Both the position numbers and the translations under genes were made by a program. The notes below the pieces were generated by a model. That model was not told the origin of the DNA and made no database searches. It saw only the letters and a program-made list of their open reading frames with translations. Source: Amphimedon queenslandica (Eukaryota > Porifera > Demospongiae > Haplosclerida > Niphatidae). Taken from it: 23,427 bases of DNA. Location of the stretch: assembly GCF_000090795.2 (NCBI RefSeq), contig NW_003546700.1:20233-43659 (forward strand), read 5' to 3'. Positions within the stretch are counted from its first letter, which is position 1. Each line of letters opens with the position of its first letter. Positions 8,280 to 16,084 of this stretch are shown one piece after another.

Positions 8280-10628
8280 TTATTTACCAAAAAACTGAAC
8301 TCTTCGATTGTTTTTTGAAATAAAGTCATCAGCAATTGAGCGAAGATCAAGACCAGTTGTGCCTTTCTTATGTGTGTGCAAAAGTATTAGGTGATTGAGT
8401 CTTTTCTGAGTCATTGTTGATCTCAGGTAATTCTTAAGCCTGCGTAATGTTGAGAAACTTCTTTCAGCTGATGCAGTTGTGAGTGGAATTGTTAAAAATA
8501 AATGTAGTAACGTATCTACTTCTTTTAGCATTGACTTAGGGAGCTTTCCCACATTAAAAACTTGACAAACTGTACTCACTCTAGTGACATGATGTATTCC
8601 CATATTAGCATTCTTGTTCACTGTTGAAATTTCATCAGGAAGCATATTTTGCTGAAGCTTCAGCTTTTCCATATTTATGTCTGCTTGATACATTTCTTGC
8701 ATAGTAGGTGACAATTCTATGTTCTTTCCATTGCATGACTCAATCAAAATAGTTTCCTTTTCTTTTAGTAACAGCAACGTTGGTTGATCAAATCGCCTGT
8801 CAATTTCTGCAATAATGAGGTCTATAGCTTTGTAATACTTCTTCCTATATAGCTGCTCTGGGTTCTCAAATACATGAATAGAACTGCCATCATCGTATCG
8901 TTTTGGTACTTTTCTTGGTCGAGGAAGAACTGGATCATCAGTAAATTCTTTAGCTTCCCATACTACACACTGATAAAACAAGTGAAAAGCACTTTCATTT
9001 CTTTGACGATTGAGAAAGCTAGCTGCAGCAGTAATAGAAGAAAGTGCATCCTCAGCACCAATATCTTTAGCTTGTAAGGTTACTGATGTTTGCTCTGTAG
9101 CTCCAAATAATAAATAACTAAGCTTTATTCCAAAAAAAGTTGAGAACTTTTCCATTAAAGCAACGGCACCAGCAGCTTTTGAAGATGCATCAATACCAGC
9201 TTCACTTATTTCCTCAAGATCTTGCATAATGACATCATAATTCTTGAGAATGGAATTCAAAGCAGCTGTACGGACTGTCCAACGAGTAGGACATATAGGC
9301 CTTAAACCAATGGCTGCATCAGGATGAAGCTGCTGTTGTAATAACTTGAATTTTGCTAACCTCTTGGGTGATGTACATATCAAATTATATACTTCTTTAC
9401 ACAAAGATAAGGCATCTCTGATGGCTGAGCATCGTTGGGCACACTCCTGAAGACATAAATTAAGGCAGTGTGCTGCACAATGTTTAAAATGTGCTCTTGG
9501 TTCTTCTTGTCTCAGACGAGTGGCAACACCAGAAAAAGGACCTGACATGTTGGTAGCCCCATCGTAAGTCTGTCCCCTACAGTTGTGGATATCTATATTA
9601 CAGCGAATAAGTACATCTTTAATGGCTCCAGTTAAAGATGCTGCATCAGTGGTATCAACCTGAACTAAACCAATTAGATCTTCCTGCACTTCATAACTAG
9701 GATCAATCCATCGAAACGAAATAGTAAACTGTTCCAAACCACTAATATCCTGAGTTTCATCACATATCAAGGCAAAAAATTTAGCGTTTCTGATATCCAC
9801 TAAAAGATTACGGAGAAGAGCATGAGCCATTAATTCAACAATTTCATTTGTGACTTCATGTGAGAGGTACTTTCCTGCATTAATCCAAGCCTCAAGGCCT
9901 TCAACATCTGCCATTCTACATCGGAGAACCTGAACAAGATTACTTTCTTCATCGGAATGGCCACGTATAGCTAGACCTTGGCGAGCCAGAAGCTTAATTG
10001 ATTGTAATACTTTCATGAGCATAGCTTGCCTATGCTTATGATCCTTTTCTGACTGCCTTGAAAGCTGTGTTGCAACAGAGGGTTGCTGCTGTAAGACAAT
10101 TTTCACGACAGCTTCTCTGTGCAATTGTGATCTTTCGTGCTTCTTAAAGCTGCACTTTGCTTTCTTCCAATTTGAAAACCCATCAGTAATAAAAACATGA
10201 TGTCCTCTTTTCCTAGGCATTTTCATAAGAGCTTTATTTACAGCAAGGCGACAGATATGACAAAAAGCAAGGTCGCGGGGGACACAATACGTCAACCAAG
10301 AGTGCTCTTGAAACCAGGTATGCTGAAACGACCGTGTCTGCTTCCCTTGCTTCTTCTGGGAGAAATGTTTATCAGGTTGAACTGGCACGCTGGAACTCTC
10401 ACTAGAAGAGGAGGAACAGCATGAGCACGAACAATCATCTGGAGGCACTCTAACAATGGCCGGGGGCAGCGGACTGTCACTATGAGTAGCATCTGTGACT
10501 GTGGCGCTACTTTCTTCAATTTCTTCATCAGAGCTTGAAATTTCACTATGAATACTGTCTGTTTCGGCATCTGCTACCCGGGGCACTTTCAAAGAGAAAT
10601 AATCGGTAATGGTGGCATTTGTCGCCAT
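8280..10628 (-). CDS. hAT transposase with TTF-type zinc finger, intact (782 aa)
   Basis: A cut-and-paste DNA transposase acting in the nucleus on its own terminal repeats. Residues 1-95 are acidic/Ser-rich and likely disordered, with a CSCSCC cluster at 66-71. Residues 103-175 form a TTF-type zinc finger (C115, C123, C126, GFSNWKKAKCSFKKHE, H170). The RNase H-like core has D290 in CDETQD and D356 in TYDGATNMSG. CPTRW is at 446-450, after the conserved H/C block HFKHCAAHCLN. The C-terminal dimerisation segment (about 700-750) includes TTASAERSFSTLRRLKNYLR; E722 is the probable third catalytic residue. Length and domain order fit the ZMYM1/DUF4371-like hAT branch. The start at 10628 is the first ATG after the 5' TIR, in AAAATGGCG. 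No stop, frameshift or intron is seen, unlike every other transposase in the window. It may therefore be functional. Confidence 0.95.
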   Translation of the reverse strand: MATNATITDYFSLKVPRVADAETDSIHSEISSSDEEIEESSATVTDATHSDSPLPPAIVRVPPDDCSCSCCSSSSSESSSVPVQPDKHFSQKKQGKQTRSFQHTWFQEHSWLTYCVPRDLAFCHICRLAVNKALMKMPRKRGHHVFITDGFSNWKKAKCSFKKHERSQLHREAVVKIVLQQQPSVATQLSRQSEKDHKHRQAMLMKVLQSIKLLARQGLAIRGHSDEESNLVQVLRCRMADVEGLEAWINAGKYLSHEVTNEIVELMAHALLRNLLVDIRNAKFFALICDETQDISGLEQFTISFRWIDPSYEVQEDLIGLVQVDTTDAASLTGAIKDVLIRCNIDIHNCRGQTYDGATNMSGPFSGVATRLRQEEPRAHFKHCAAHCLNLCLQECAQRCSAIRDALSLCKEVYNLICTSPKRLAKFKLLQQQLHPDAAIGLRPICPTRWTVRTAALNSILKNYDVIMQDLEEISEAGIDASSKAAGAVALMEKFSTFFGIKLSYLLFGATEQTSVTLQAKDIGAEDALSSITAAASFLNRQRNESAFHLFYQCVVWEAKEFTDDPVLPRPRKVPKRYDDGSSIHVFENPEQLYRKKYYKAIDLIIAEIDRRFDQPTLLLLKEKETILIESCNGKNIELSPTMQEMYQADINMEKLKLQQNMLPDEISTVNKNANMGIHHVTRVSTVCQVFNVGKLPKSMLKEVDTLLHLFLTIPLTTASAERSFSTLRRLKNYLRSTMTQKRLNHLILLHTHKKGTTGLDLRSIADDFISKNNRRVQFFGK

Positions 10629-10748
10629 TTTCTCTGCTAATTAATAGACCCCGTTAATTAGCCACGCCCATCATGAATATAATTAAAATTATGCAAATTT
10701 TTCCGCGTGCTTTGCGCGCGCATTTTCAGCCCCCCTTACGCTTCTGAT
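10629..10748 (-). promoter_or_regulatory. Probable promoter and 5' leader of the hAT copy 2 transposase
   Basis: The 120 bp between the right terminal repeat and the start codon hold, in transcript direction, a CpG-rich GCGCGCGCAAAGCACGCGG block, AT-rich sequence with ATAATTTTAATTATATTC, a GGGCGTGG GC/CACC box and TATTAATTAG shortly before the ATG. This is the only space for a promoter inside the element. Individual factor sites are inferred. Confidence 0.4.
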
Positions 10749-10761
10749 GTTCCGGCGCCTA
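10749..10761 (-). repeat. Right terminal inverted repeat of hAT copy 2
   Basis: GTTCCGGCGCCTA, the perfect reverse complement of 8010-8022. Confidence 0.92.
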
Positions 10762-10946
10762 TGTGCCAGGCCTTTTACAGTGCTAGAAAAGTCAAAGGCA
10801 AGGTCCTCTCATTTGATCCAGGGATAACAAATTTACATAGGTTTCACAATGTTAAACACTTTTTTAAGTACATTAGCAGTGTCATTTTGATTGTTGTCTG
10901 GCATGTCCAAAAAACTTCAATGATGTGTTGAACATGATAAGTAGCT

Positions 10947-11119
10947 AGTGCTACAGCAAGGTTTAATGTTAAATGTAATGGTCAAGAAAAAGTTGTCTGA
11001 GAAGAAGCTGATTTGCTTTTCAAGCTCTGCAGCAAGTCGTTACCTGCAAACAAGTTTTAATCCAAATAATCAAAATATACAGTTTGGTTCCAAGAACCCT
11101 AAAACCTTGCTGTAGCACT
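10947..11119. repeat. 18-bp perfect inverted repeat with 137-bp spacer
   Basis: AGTGCTACAGCAAGGTTT at 10947-10964 is the exact reverse complement of 11102-11119. Similarity continues imperfectly outward for a few bases (AGCTAC against GGTTAAC). It could be the ends of a very small MITE-like insertion or a transcript hairpin; no target duplication is obvious. Confidence 0.65.
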
Positions 11120-11660
11120 GGTTAACTTTTGTATTAAGCATGTCATTGCAATTTTTTGGATCTGTGAAGTAAAACGTTTAAGTTTTCAGCTAATAACCTT
11201 TAGCCCTATCCCTCATTCAGTATGCGTGTATGATGTTTATCTGATTATCTCTAGTTGTTTAACCAGATTTAGTACTTTAATTTTCATAATAAGTAATAGT
11301 GCATAGGCCTATCAACTGATGTCAGATGGTGAGACTGCAAAAACCTATTTAACATCATGAAACCTCTGTATTGAGCTATTAGGTCAATTAGTCATCCCTG
11401 GATGAAATGAAAAGACCTTGACTTTCACTTTTTTAGCATTGTGAAAGGCCTGACATCATGCTAAATCAGCACCGCATTAGTAACAGTATTTTGTAATAAT
11501 TTTAAGGTCAGAGAGACGAGGTTCATGCACATAGAAGTGAATTGTAATACCAGGTATGTCAGATTAGAGAGCAATTGTAAATGAAATGCTGTTTTGCGTG
11601 CAGTGTTCGATACAGCTACTTCGTGGCATGTATGTAGGCCTGGAACGTACATTTATGATA

Positions 11661-11683
11661 TGCATTTGCTTAATGCAAATGCA
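11661..11683. repeat. 9-bp-stem hairpin containing an ATGCAAAT octamer
   Basis: TGCATTTGC, a TTAAT loop, then GCAAATGCA. ATGCAAAT at 11673-11680 is the POU-factor octamer. No gene is nearby to suggest it is used. Confidence 0.55.
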
Positions 11684-11975
11684 CTAGGCAATCAACTACA
11701 TCACTGGTGCATACCAATAGAAAAGAGTGAATTAACACTGAAGTGTCATCTCTAACATTAAATCAGGCAAAGCAGAGATAAGAGAAAGCTTAAAAGACAT
11801 AGACAGACCAAGTAAGAAAGAGAGAGGAGGAATGAAAATTAAAAATAGAATAAATTGGACATCATATAGAGTGAAAGAGATAAATCAAAATAAGGCAGAT
11901 GTAGAGTTAAAAGCGAGAGATACTTTTAGCAAAAGAGAGAGACTAAAAGTTTGGAAGAAAAAAATTGACGGGGAG

Positions 11976-12047
11976 AGGAAGATACATGTAGATGTAGAAA
12001 GGAAGATACATGTAGGTGTTAAAAGGAAGATACAGAGAAAGATATAT
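11976..12047. repeat. 24-bp tandem repeat, three units
   Basis: AGGAAGATAC starts at 11976, 12000 and 12024, an exact 24-bp period; the first two units share AGGAAGATACATGTAG and the third has diverged after AGGAAGATACA. It lies within purine-rich DNA of roughly 11800-12230. Confidence 0.75.
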
Positions 12048-12344
12048 ATGCATAAAACAGAGACATACAGAAGATGACAAAGACGTAGAAAAAAAGAAAT
12101 GTAGAATATATTAACACCATAAAGAGAGGAAAGATAGGAAAGATGAGGGGAGATGGTCTGAGAGTAAACTATATTCAGGGAGATTGAAGGAGGCACAGTG
12201 AGGAATAAAGTGACAGATTAGGATGGGGTATGGGGCATGTAGTGTAAAGAGGAGTAAAAGATAGTGGCACAGGACAAGCATACATGTACACAAAAACATT
12301 TTGTTCCAAGGATGGGGTATGTACAGCATAGTTCTGCCTATGGT

Positions 12345-12354
12345 NNNNNNNNNN
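12345..12354. other. Assembly gap (10 Ns)
   Basis: Ten unknown bases. Integrase-coding sequence begins directly to the right, unassigned DNA lies to the left. The true gap length is unknown. Confidence 0.99.
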
Positions 12355-13320
12355 ATCAAATCCTGGACCTGTTCCATTGCACCCATGGATATGGCCAAGA
12401 AGCCCGTGGAAGAGAATCCATGTGGATTTTGCGGTACCATTATTTGATAAGTCCTTTTGTAGTAGTAGTAGATCCCATTCAAAGTGGCCAGAAGTGTGAA
12501 AGATGTTATCTACTTTGTTGTCAAAGACAATAGAGGTACTGAAGCATCTATTCAGTAGGTATGGGCTGCTGGAGCAGCTAGTAAGTGATAACGGTCCTCA
12601 ATTTCATTTTGACGAGTTTCACCAGTTTATCAAAAGCTCGGAATCAAACATTATTGTTCGGCTACTTACCATCCAGCCACAAAAGGAGCTGTAGAGAGAT
12701 TTGTACAAATGTTGAAACAAGCTCTGAAGACAGGAAAACAAGCAGGGAAGCCAACTAAAGGGGTACTTTTCCAGTTCCTGATGAGCTGTTTTTTTTTCTA
12801 ACCATGCAGTTACTGGTATTCCTTCAAGTCAGCTGTTCTTGGCAAGGCAGATCAGGACTAAACTAGATTTGCTGAGGCCAAGTCAACAGGATGTTGTGGA
12901 AACCCAGTAAGCCAAACAGAAACAATATCATGATAAAGGGAGAAAGCAGAATTATTTTCAAGTTGAAGATCGAGTAGCTGTCAGAATATATAGACATGAT
13001 TTATTACATTGAAAAAATGGAGAGGTAGCGCAGATTTTAGGTCCCAGATTATTATTAGTTAAGTTGGATGATGGCTCAATGGTTAAGAAGCATATAGACC
13101 AAGTGCAGCATAGAATAGTAACATCAAAAGAAGTAACTGAAGATCTCCTTCAGGACCTTGACCTTCCATTACCAACCGCTCAACAAGAGGAAGAACCTTC
13201 ACTTACAACATCAGCTGTGGATGAAGGAGTACGAAATTCCACCAACACTACACCTGTGGTGCCCCAGCAAAGGTATCCTCTAAAAGACAGACGTCCACCT
13301 GATCGTTTTGTCTGTTTTTA
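12355..13320 (+). pseudogene. pol pseudogene, integrase and C-terminal part
   Basis: This starts at the gap with a tryptophan/proline-rich linker (PLHPWIWPRSPW), followed by the integrase core. All three catalytic acids are visible across frames: the Asp of HVDFA (about 12418-12430), the Asp of SDNGPQF (about 12585-12603), and the Glu in GAVERFVQM (codon 12694-12696). Between them lie LFSRYGLLEQLVSDNG and a zone with several one-base shifts. The C-terminal tail (13064-13320, open) includes KKHIDQVQHR and ends RYPLKDRRPPDRFVCF, typical of Mag/K02A2.6-like Gypsy polyproteins. Stops and frameshifts occur around 12530, 12690, 12800 and 12910, so no functional integrase is encoded. The zinc-binding N-terminal integrase domain is absent. 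Confidence 0.83.
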
Positions 13321-13334
13321 AGAAGGGGGAAAAC
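13321..13334 (+). promoter_or_regulatory. Polypurine tract
   Basis: AGAAGGGGGAAAAC lies directly between the pol stop codon and the 3' LTR, where the plus-strand primer of LTR retrotransposons is expected. Confidence 0.75.
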
Positions 13335-13568
13335 TTTGAGATATTATTAACTACAATAATAAGGTGTACATGTATTTATTGTTATCACTATCATTGTTAT
13401 TATTAGGTGGTTGTGTTGCTAGGTAACTATTATTATCTTAGTGTGGTATTTCCTCTAAATATTGATTGGGTTTTATAATTTTTTTGAATTATTTGCTGGA
13501 CTGATTTTTGTGATCCTTTTTGTTTTGGATGATAAAAGATTGTCCTTGATATGAGAAGGGATCTTACA
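13335..13568 (+). repeat. 3' LTR
   Basis: Counterpart of 5866-6123, shorter because of two small internal deletions (CAGTTATGA after TATTATTAA, and GGGTGTGTGT before CTATAAAT). It ends CTTACA and is followed by CACACACCG. Confidence 0.88.
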
Positions 13569-14641
13569 CACACACCGATCCTCTGTTGCTTTATAATCAA
13601 CAACTGTGTTTTTAATCTTTTCAATCCAGACCTGATGCCTTTCTTTTGGTGTCAATATGGCGTCAATAGAATGACACAGTTTTTGTGGTGTTTCCAGCCC
13701 ATATGGAGATATAAACGATGATAAGTGTTTCTCAAAATATGCCACACTAACAAATCGTCAAGAACCCAATATCTTTGTCATTTTGTCTAAAGTTGGATAT
13801 AGAACCTTTTGCTTCATTCTGAATGTTGAAAGAAGTAATTAAAGAATGATGTATTGCCTATTGACCTGAAGTATGAAGTGAAGTCTGATCGAACAATGCC
13901 ATTGTGATATCTGGTATAGACTCCATTGGTAATGTAGCTAAGTCTGTATCATTCTTTAGAGCTGTGATTAAGTTTTTAATGTTAATGTAGCTATTTATTT
14001 GTGAATGTATGGGGTTCACTTGTATGATAAATCATTTTTGGTTGTTGTACTTAGCAATAGAAAGAGGTATATTATATGTCTGTGTCTGGAGAATACATTA
14101 ATATTCCAGATGCATTGTGCTTGGAGCTATGTGTCCAGATACGCCTATGTGCCTCTATTGCATTTGAAGTATTGAAGTATAAGGCTCTGGAACTGTTTTC
14201 ATTGCTAAAATCTTCCGGGGAATATCAGTGTTAGGACCATTAAAACATCCAGCTATGACTATAGACTCATTACCTTGAAGCCAATAGCGACCATTTTACA
14301 GAAAAGATACTCCTATTGCATTAATATATTCACATGTTTGCATTTTGTACAGTGAATAGCATTTCATCAATGAAGTGGAACACTTGAAAAGGGAGTAAAT
14401 TCTTTATGCTCATGTAACTCGTTGTCATTACTAGGGTTGTCCCTCCTATGTTGCCCGAATTGCTAAGGATTGAATCTGTTACCGTGGTCTTTTATTAAAA
14501 ATAAGATGCACTTCCTTTGTGAGGTGTGCTTTAATAAATCGAGTAAACAAAAAGTTTGAGTATTCTATAATTGTTTTGACACATCTCAAAGGTTTTGTAT
14601 TTATGTTAAACATTGCATCAATTACAACTAACTGAGGTGAT
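13569..14641 (-). pseudogene. Gene X, C-terminal FEN/PIN-like nuclease domain, broken
   Basis: Minus strand, in order: [15 protein letters not shown] (14590-14635), [31 protein letters not shown] with NGPNTDI, EAHRRIW (14135-14155), MYSPDTDI (near 14075-14098), LITALKNDTDLATLP, TSFFNYFFQHSE (about 13815-13855), and VAYFEKHLSSF with ETPQKL and HQVWIEKIKNTVVD (13580-13745). An early Asp, then E-A-x, then (S)PDTD, then normally GCDY, is the acid layout of FEN1/XPG-type 5' nucleases (EAE, DxD, GxDY). That reading is my inference. Here EAD is EAH, the residues that should carry GCDY are deleted near 13858-13872, and there are stops and shifts. The LTR retrotransposon cuts the gene at 13568. Confidence 0.72.
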
Positions 14642-14869
14642 CTGTCACGAAAAAAATTGTCCCCGTGAAAATTTATCCTAGGATAGAAATATCACGTGAT
14701 ATTTTATGTCAGCGTCAGCAATTTTTTGTCCTAACAAAAGAAAAGTGTAAAGGAACTGTAAATCTTTGTGTTCGACTTCGTTCCTTAATCATTTATCTAT
14801 GGAATACATGTACAAAGCATGTGGGACCCTTTATTATACGTTTAAAGTACATAGAAGAAGATTTCAGAT

Positions 14870-15109
14870 CGAAGAAGGATGACAGACTGTGTCAAGAACC
14901 GAGTAAAGAACCGGGCCGCCAGGAAAGAATTAAGAGGATGATCTTGTGGAGAAGGCAGCTGTGTATTTAGCTGATAGAAAGTGTCCAGAAGGTTGTAGTG
15001 CTAACAGAAAGAGGCAGATATGGAAAAGAGCTGAAAAGTTTGTTTTCAGTGCAAAATGGAGAACCGTATACCAGACCAAAATGCTCAACTATATCATGAT
15101 AGTGTAGGT
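14870..15109 (+). pseudogene. Unidentified coding-like remnant inside the TIR element
   Basis: After one frame change near 14940, the plus strand reads CVKNRVKNRAARKELRG and then VEKAAVYLADRKCPEG, CSANRKRQIWKRAEKF and VFSAKWRTVYQTKMLNYIM to a stop near 15105. The mix of aromatic, basic and cysteine residues looks like protein rather than random translation. I do not recognise the family. It may be a piece of the element's own protein. Confidence 0.3.
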
Positions 15110-15243
15110 GTTTTGTGTATTTTAAATAGTTTAGTTAGTTATGTGTATATATGTATGTACGTAGTATGATATCTGTGCTTTTGTAGACAAACTCAGTATG
15201 TATATGCATCTGTATTCATGATTTGAATAATTAAATCAAAGCT

Positions 15244-15745
15244 TCAATTATAACAAACTGATATATGATAGCTTGCCCAGCAATGGTATTGATAAATGTA
15301 CCAGGGAGCAGATAGCAGCAATACCGAAATGCACCGAGTACAGGGAATTAAACTTACTGTTCGTAGTATGCAAATTAAGGCAAAATGGACAATAAGATTG
15401 TGGTTTATGTGCCCTTGCTTTAGCAATGTCAATTTGTGCTGGTTAAGACCCAACTTCTTGCAGCTATGTTTCACATAAGCTTCGTTTCCATCTTTTATAA
15501 TGCTTAGAAAAGAATGTGATGTCTTTGTTTTCTACTTTTTTAAGAGCTAGATGCCCTGGACTATCCAAAGAATACAGGTTACCTATATACTGCCTGTGCA
15601 GACAACCTATAGTAATGAAGGAAGAATGGTAAATGTTCTTAATGTAAGGAGTGGTATCACGTAGAGTGTGAACAAATACCAGATGTTTGGACTGATAAGG
15701 ACTATGTTTGGTCATGTAATTGTTGTAAAAGTTGCATGAAGACAA
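15244..15745 (-). pseudogene. Unidentified minus-strand coding-like remnant inside the TIR element
   Basis: Two overlapping minus-strand open frames, 15464-15745 and 15244-15474, can be chained by a frame change near 15465. The first includes HLVFVHTLRDTTPYIKNIYH, IGNLYSLDSPGHLALKKVE and FFSKHYKRWKRSLCET. The second includes TLLKQGHINHNLIVHFALI. Neither gives a known motif. The stretch is either an element-encoded protein fragment or chance open frame. Confidence 0.25.
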
Positions 15746-15867
15746 TTATTGTGCGATAATGAAATGTATTATTATTATTATGATTAATACTGAGTGCTAA
15801 GTAAATTTTCCTTATCAAAACAGTCTATATGTGCATAATATTATGATCCTTAGGATAAAATATTTCA

Positions 15868-16034
15868 GATACCATTTGTCTTAGGACAAAAATATTTCAT
15901 ATATTATTTTGTCCTAGGACAAAAAAATTAGTCCTATGGTAGGGCAATAAAAGCTTGCTTAGGACAAAATATTTCTAAAAAATTTTGTCCTAGGACAAAA
16001 TATTTCTGAAAGATTTTGTCCTAGGATAAAATAT
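15868..16034. repeat. Array of TTTTGTCCTAGGACAAAA palindromes
   Basis: Perfect palindromes are ATTTTGTCCTAGGACAAAAT (15982-16001) and TTTTGTCCTAGGACAAAA (15907-15924). Imperfect versions are centred near 15882 and 16022, and half-sites lie near 15934 and 15958. Spacing between full sites is about 31-38 bp where adjacent. Related TTATCCTAGGAT and TTTTGTCCTA sites lie near the other element end (14674-14735). The arrangement resembles repeated subterminal transposase-binding sites, and each palindrome could extrude as a cruciform. Confidence 0.8.
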
Positions 16035-16084
16035 TTTGTCTCATGGAACAAAATTTGGGTGGGACAGATTTTTCTGTGACAGGT

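Larger units (their letters stand above)
8010..10761 (-). mobile_element. hAT transposon copy 2, apparently autonomous, inside the LTR element
   Basis: This 2,752-bp element has perfect 13-bp terminal inverted repeats: TAGGCGCCGGAAC at 8010-8022 and its complement at 10749-10761. The match extends two more bases outward on both sides (CA...TG), so the true end could be 8008/10763. It encodes one uninterrupted 782-codon transposase on the minus strand, with short flanks of about 130 bp (5') and 270 bp (3'). It sits in the reverse transcriptase frame of a decayed Gypsy element and is itself undamaged, so it is younger than its host. No 8-bp target duplication could be found for either choice of ends: left flank AGCTTAGG or CTTAGGCA, right flank TGCCAGGC or TGTGCCAG. 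Confidence 0.9.
10762..12344. other. Unassigned 1.58-kb stretch between the hAT element and the scaffold gap
   Basis: If the hAT had simply jumped into the retrotransposon, the rest of reverse transcriptase, RNase H and early integrase should follow here. No such motif is found in any frame. The stretch contains an 18-bp perfect inverted repeat (10947-10964 and 11102-11119), a 9-bp-stem hairpin (11661-11683), and, from about 11740 on, strongly purine-biased plus-strand sequence with a short tandem repeat. The plus open frame 11832-12077 is made of that purine bias (Lys/Arg/Glu-rich) and is not called as a gene. Confidence 0.6.
5866..13568 (+). mobile_element. Gypsy-type LTR retrotransposon, decayed, with nested insertion
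   Basis: A Ty3/Gypsy-order element bounded by two similar LTRs (5866-6123 and 13335-13568). It is coded on the plus strand in the order gag, protease, reverse transcriptase, integrase. A possible 5-bp target duplication CACAC sits at 5861-5865 and 13569-13573, but the right copy lies in a CA run and is weak evidence. Every coding domain has frameshifts or stops, so the copy is dead. The pol region is split after the reverse transcriptase palm/thumb at 8007 by a hAT transposon and 1.58 kb of unassigned DNA. The RNase H and N-terminal integrase coding are missing. The LTR differences are mostly small deletions (about 9 and 12 bp in the right LTR) plus a few substitutions. Confidence 0.87.
14642..16082. 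mobile_element. 1.44-kb palindrome-rich TIR element inserted in gene X
   Basis: Both ends match as inverted repeats: CTGTCACGAAAAAAATTGTC at 14642-14661, and the complement of 16061-16082 reads CTGTCACAGAAAAATCTGTC. The similarity continues through a (T)TTATCCTAGGAT(A) block on each side. Gene X similarity stops at about 14637 on the left and resumes at 16085 on the right, as expected for an insertion between two once-adjacent coding blocks. Subterminal DNA on the right is an array of TCCTAGGA palindromes. Flanks ATCTAGAC and ATCACCTC (minus sense) are not a convincing target duplication. The superfamily is not recognised, and no complete transposase is visible. Confidence 0.6.

Noticed and set aside
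8002..10771. 8-bp target duplication for hAT copy 2
   Set aside because: Tried with ends at TAGGCG and CATAGG; flanks CTTAGGCA/TGTGCCAG and AGCTTAGG/TGCCAGGC do not match.
11832..12077. Plus-strand open frame of 81 codons, Lys/Arg/Glu-rich
   Set aside because: It is produced by the purine-rich strand bias and the 24-bp repeat; no domain and no sign of codon constraint.
12111..12533. Open frames running through the N gap on both strands
   Set aside because: They depend on unknown bases; the plus strand right of the gap is integrase in other frames.
15840..16035. CRISPR-like array
   Set aside because: The repeats are self-palindromic, of variable quality and unevenly spaced, in eukaryotic DNA beside a TIR; there are no uniform spacers or cas genes.
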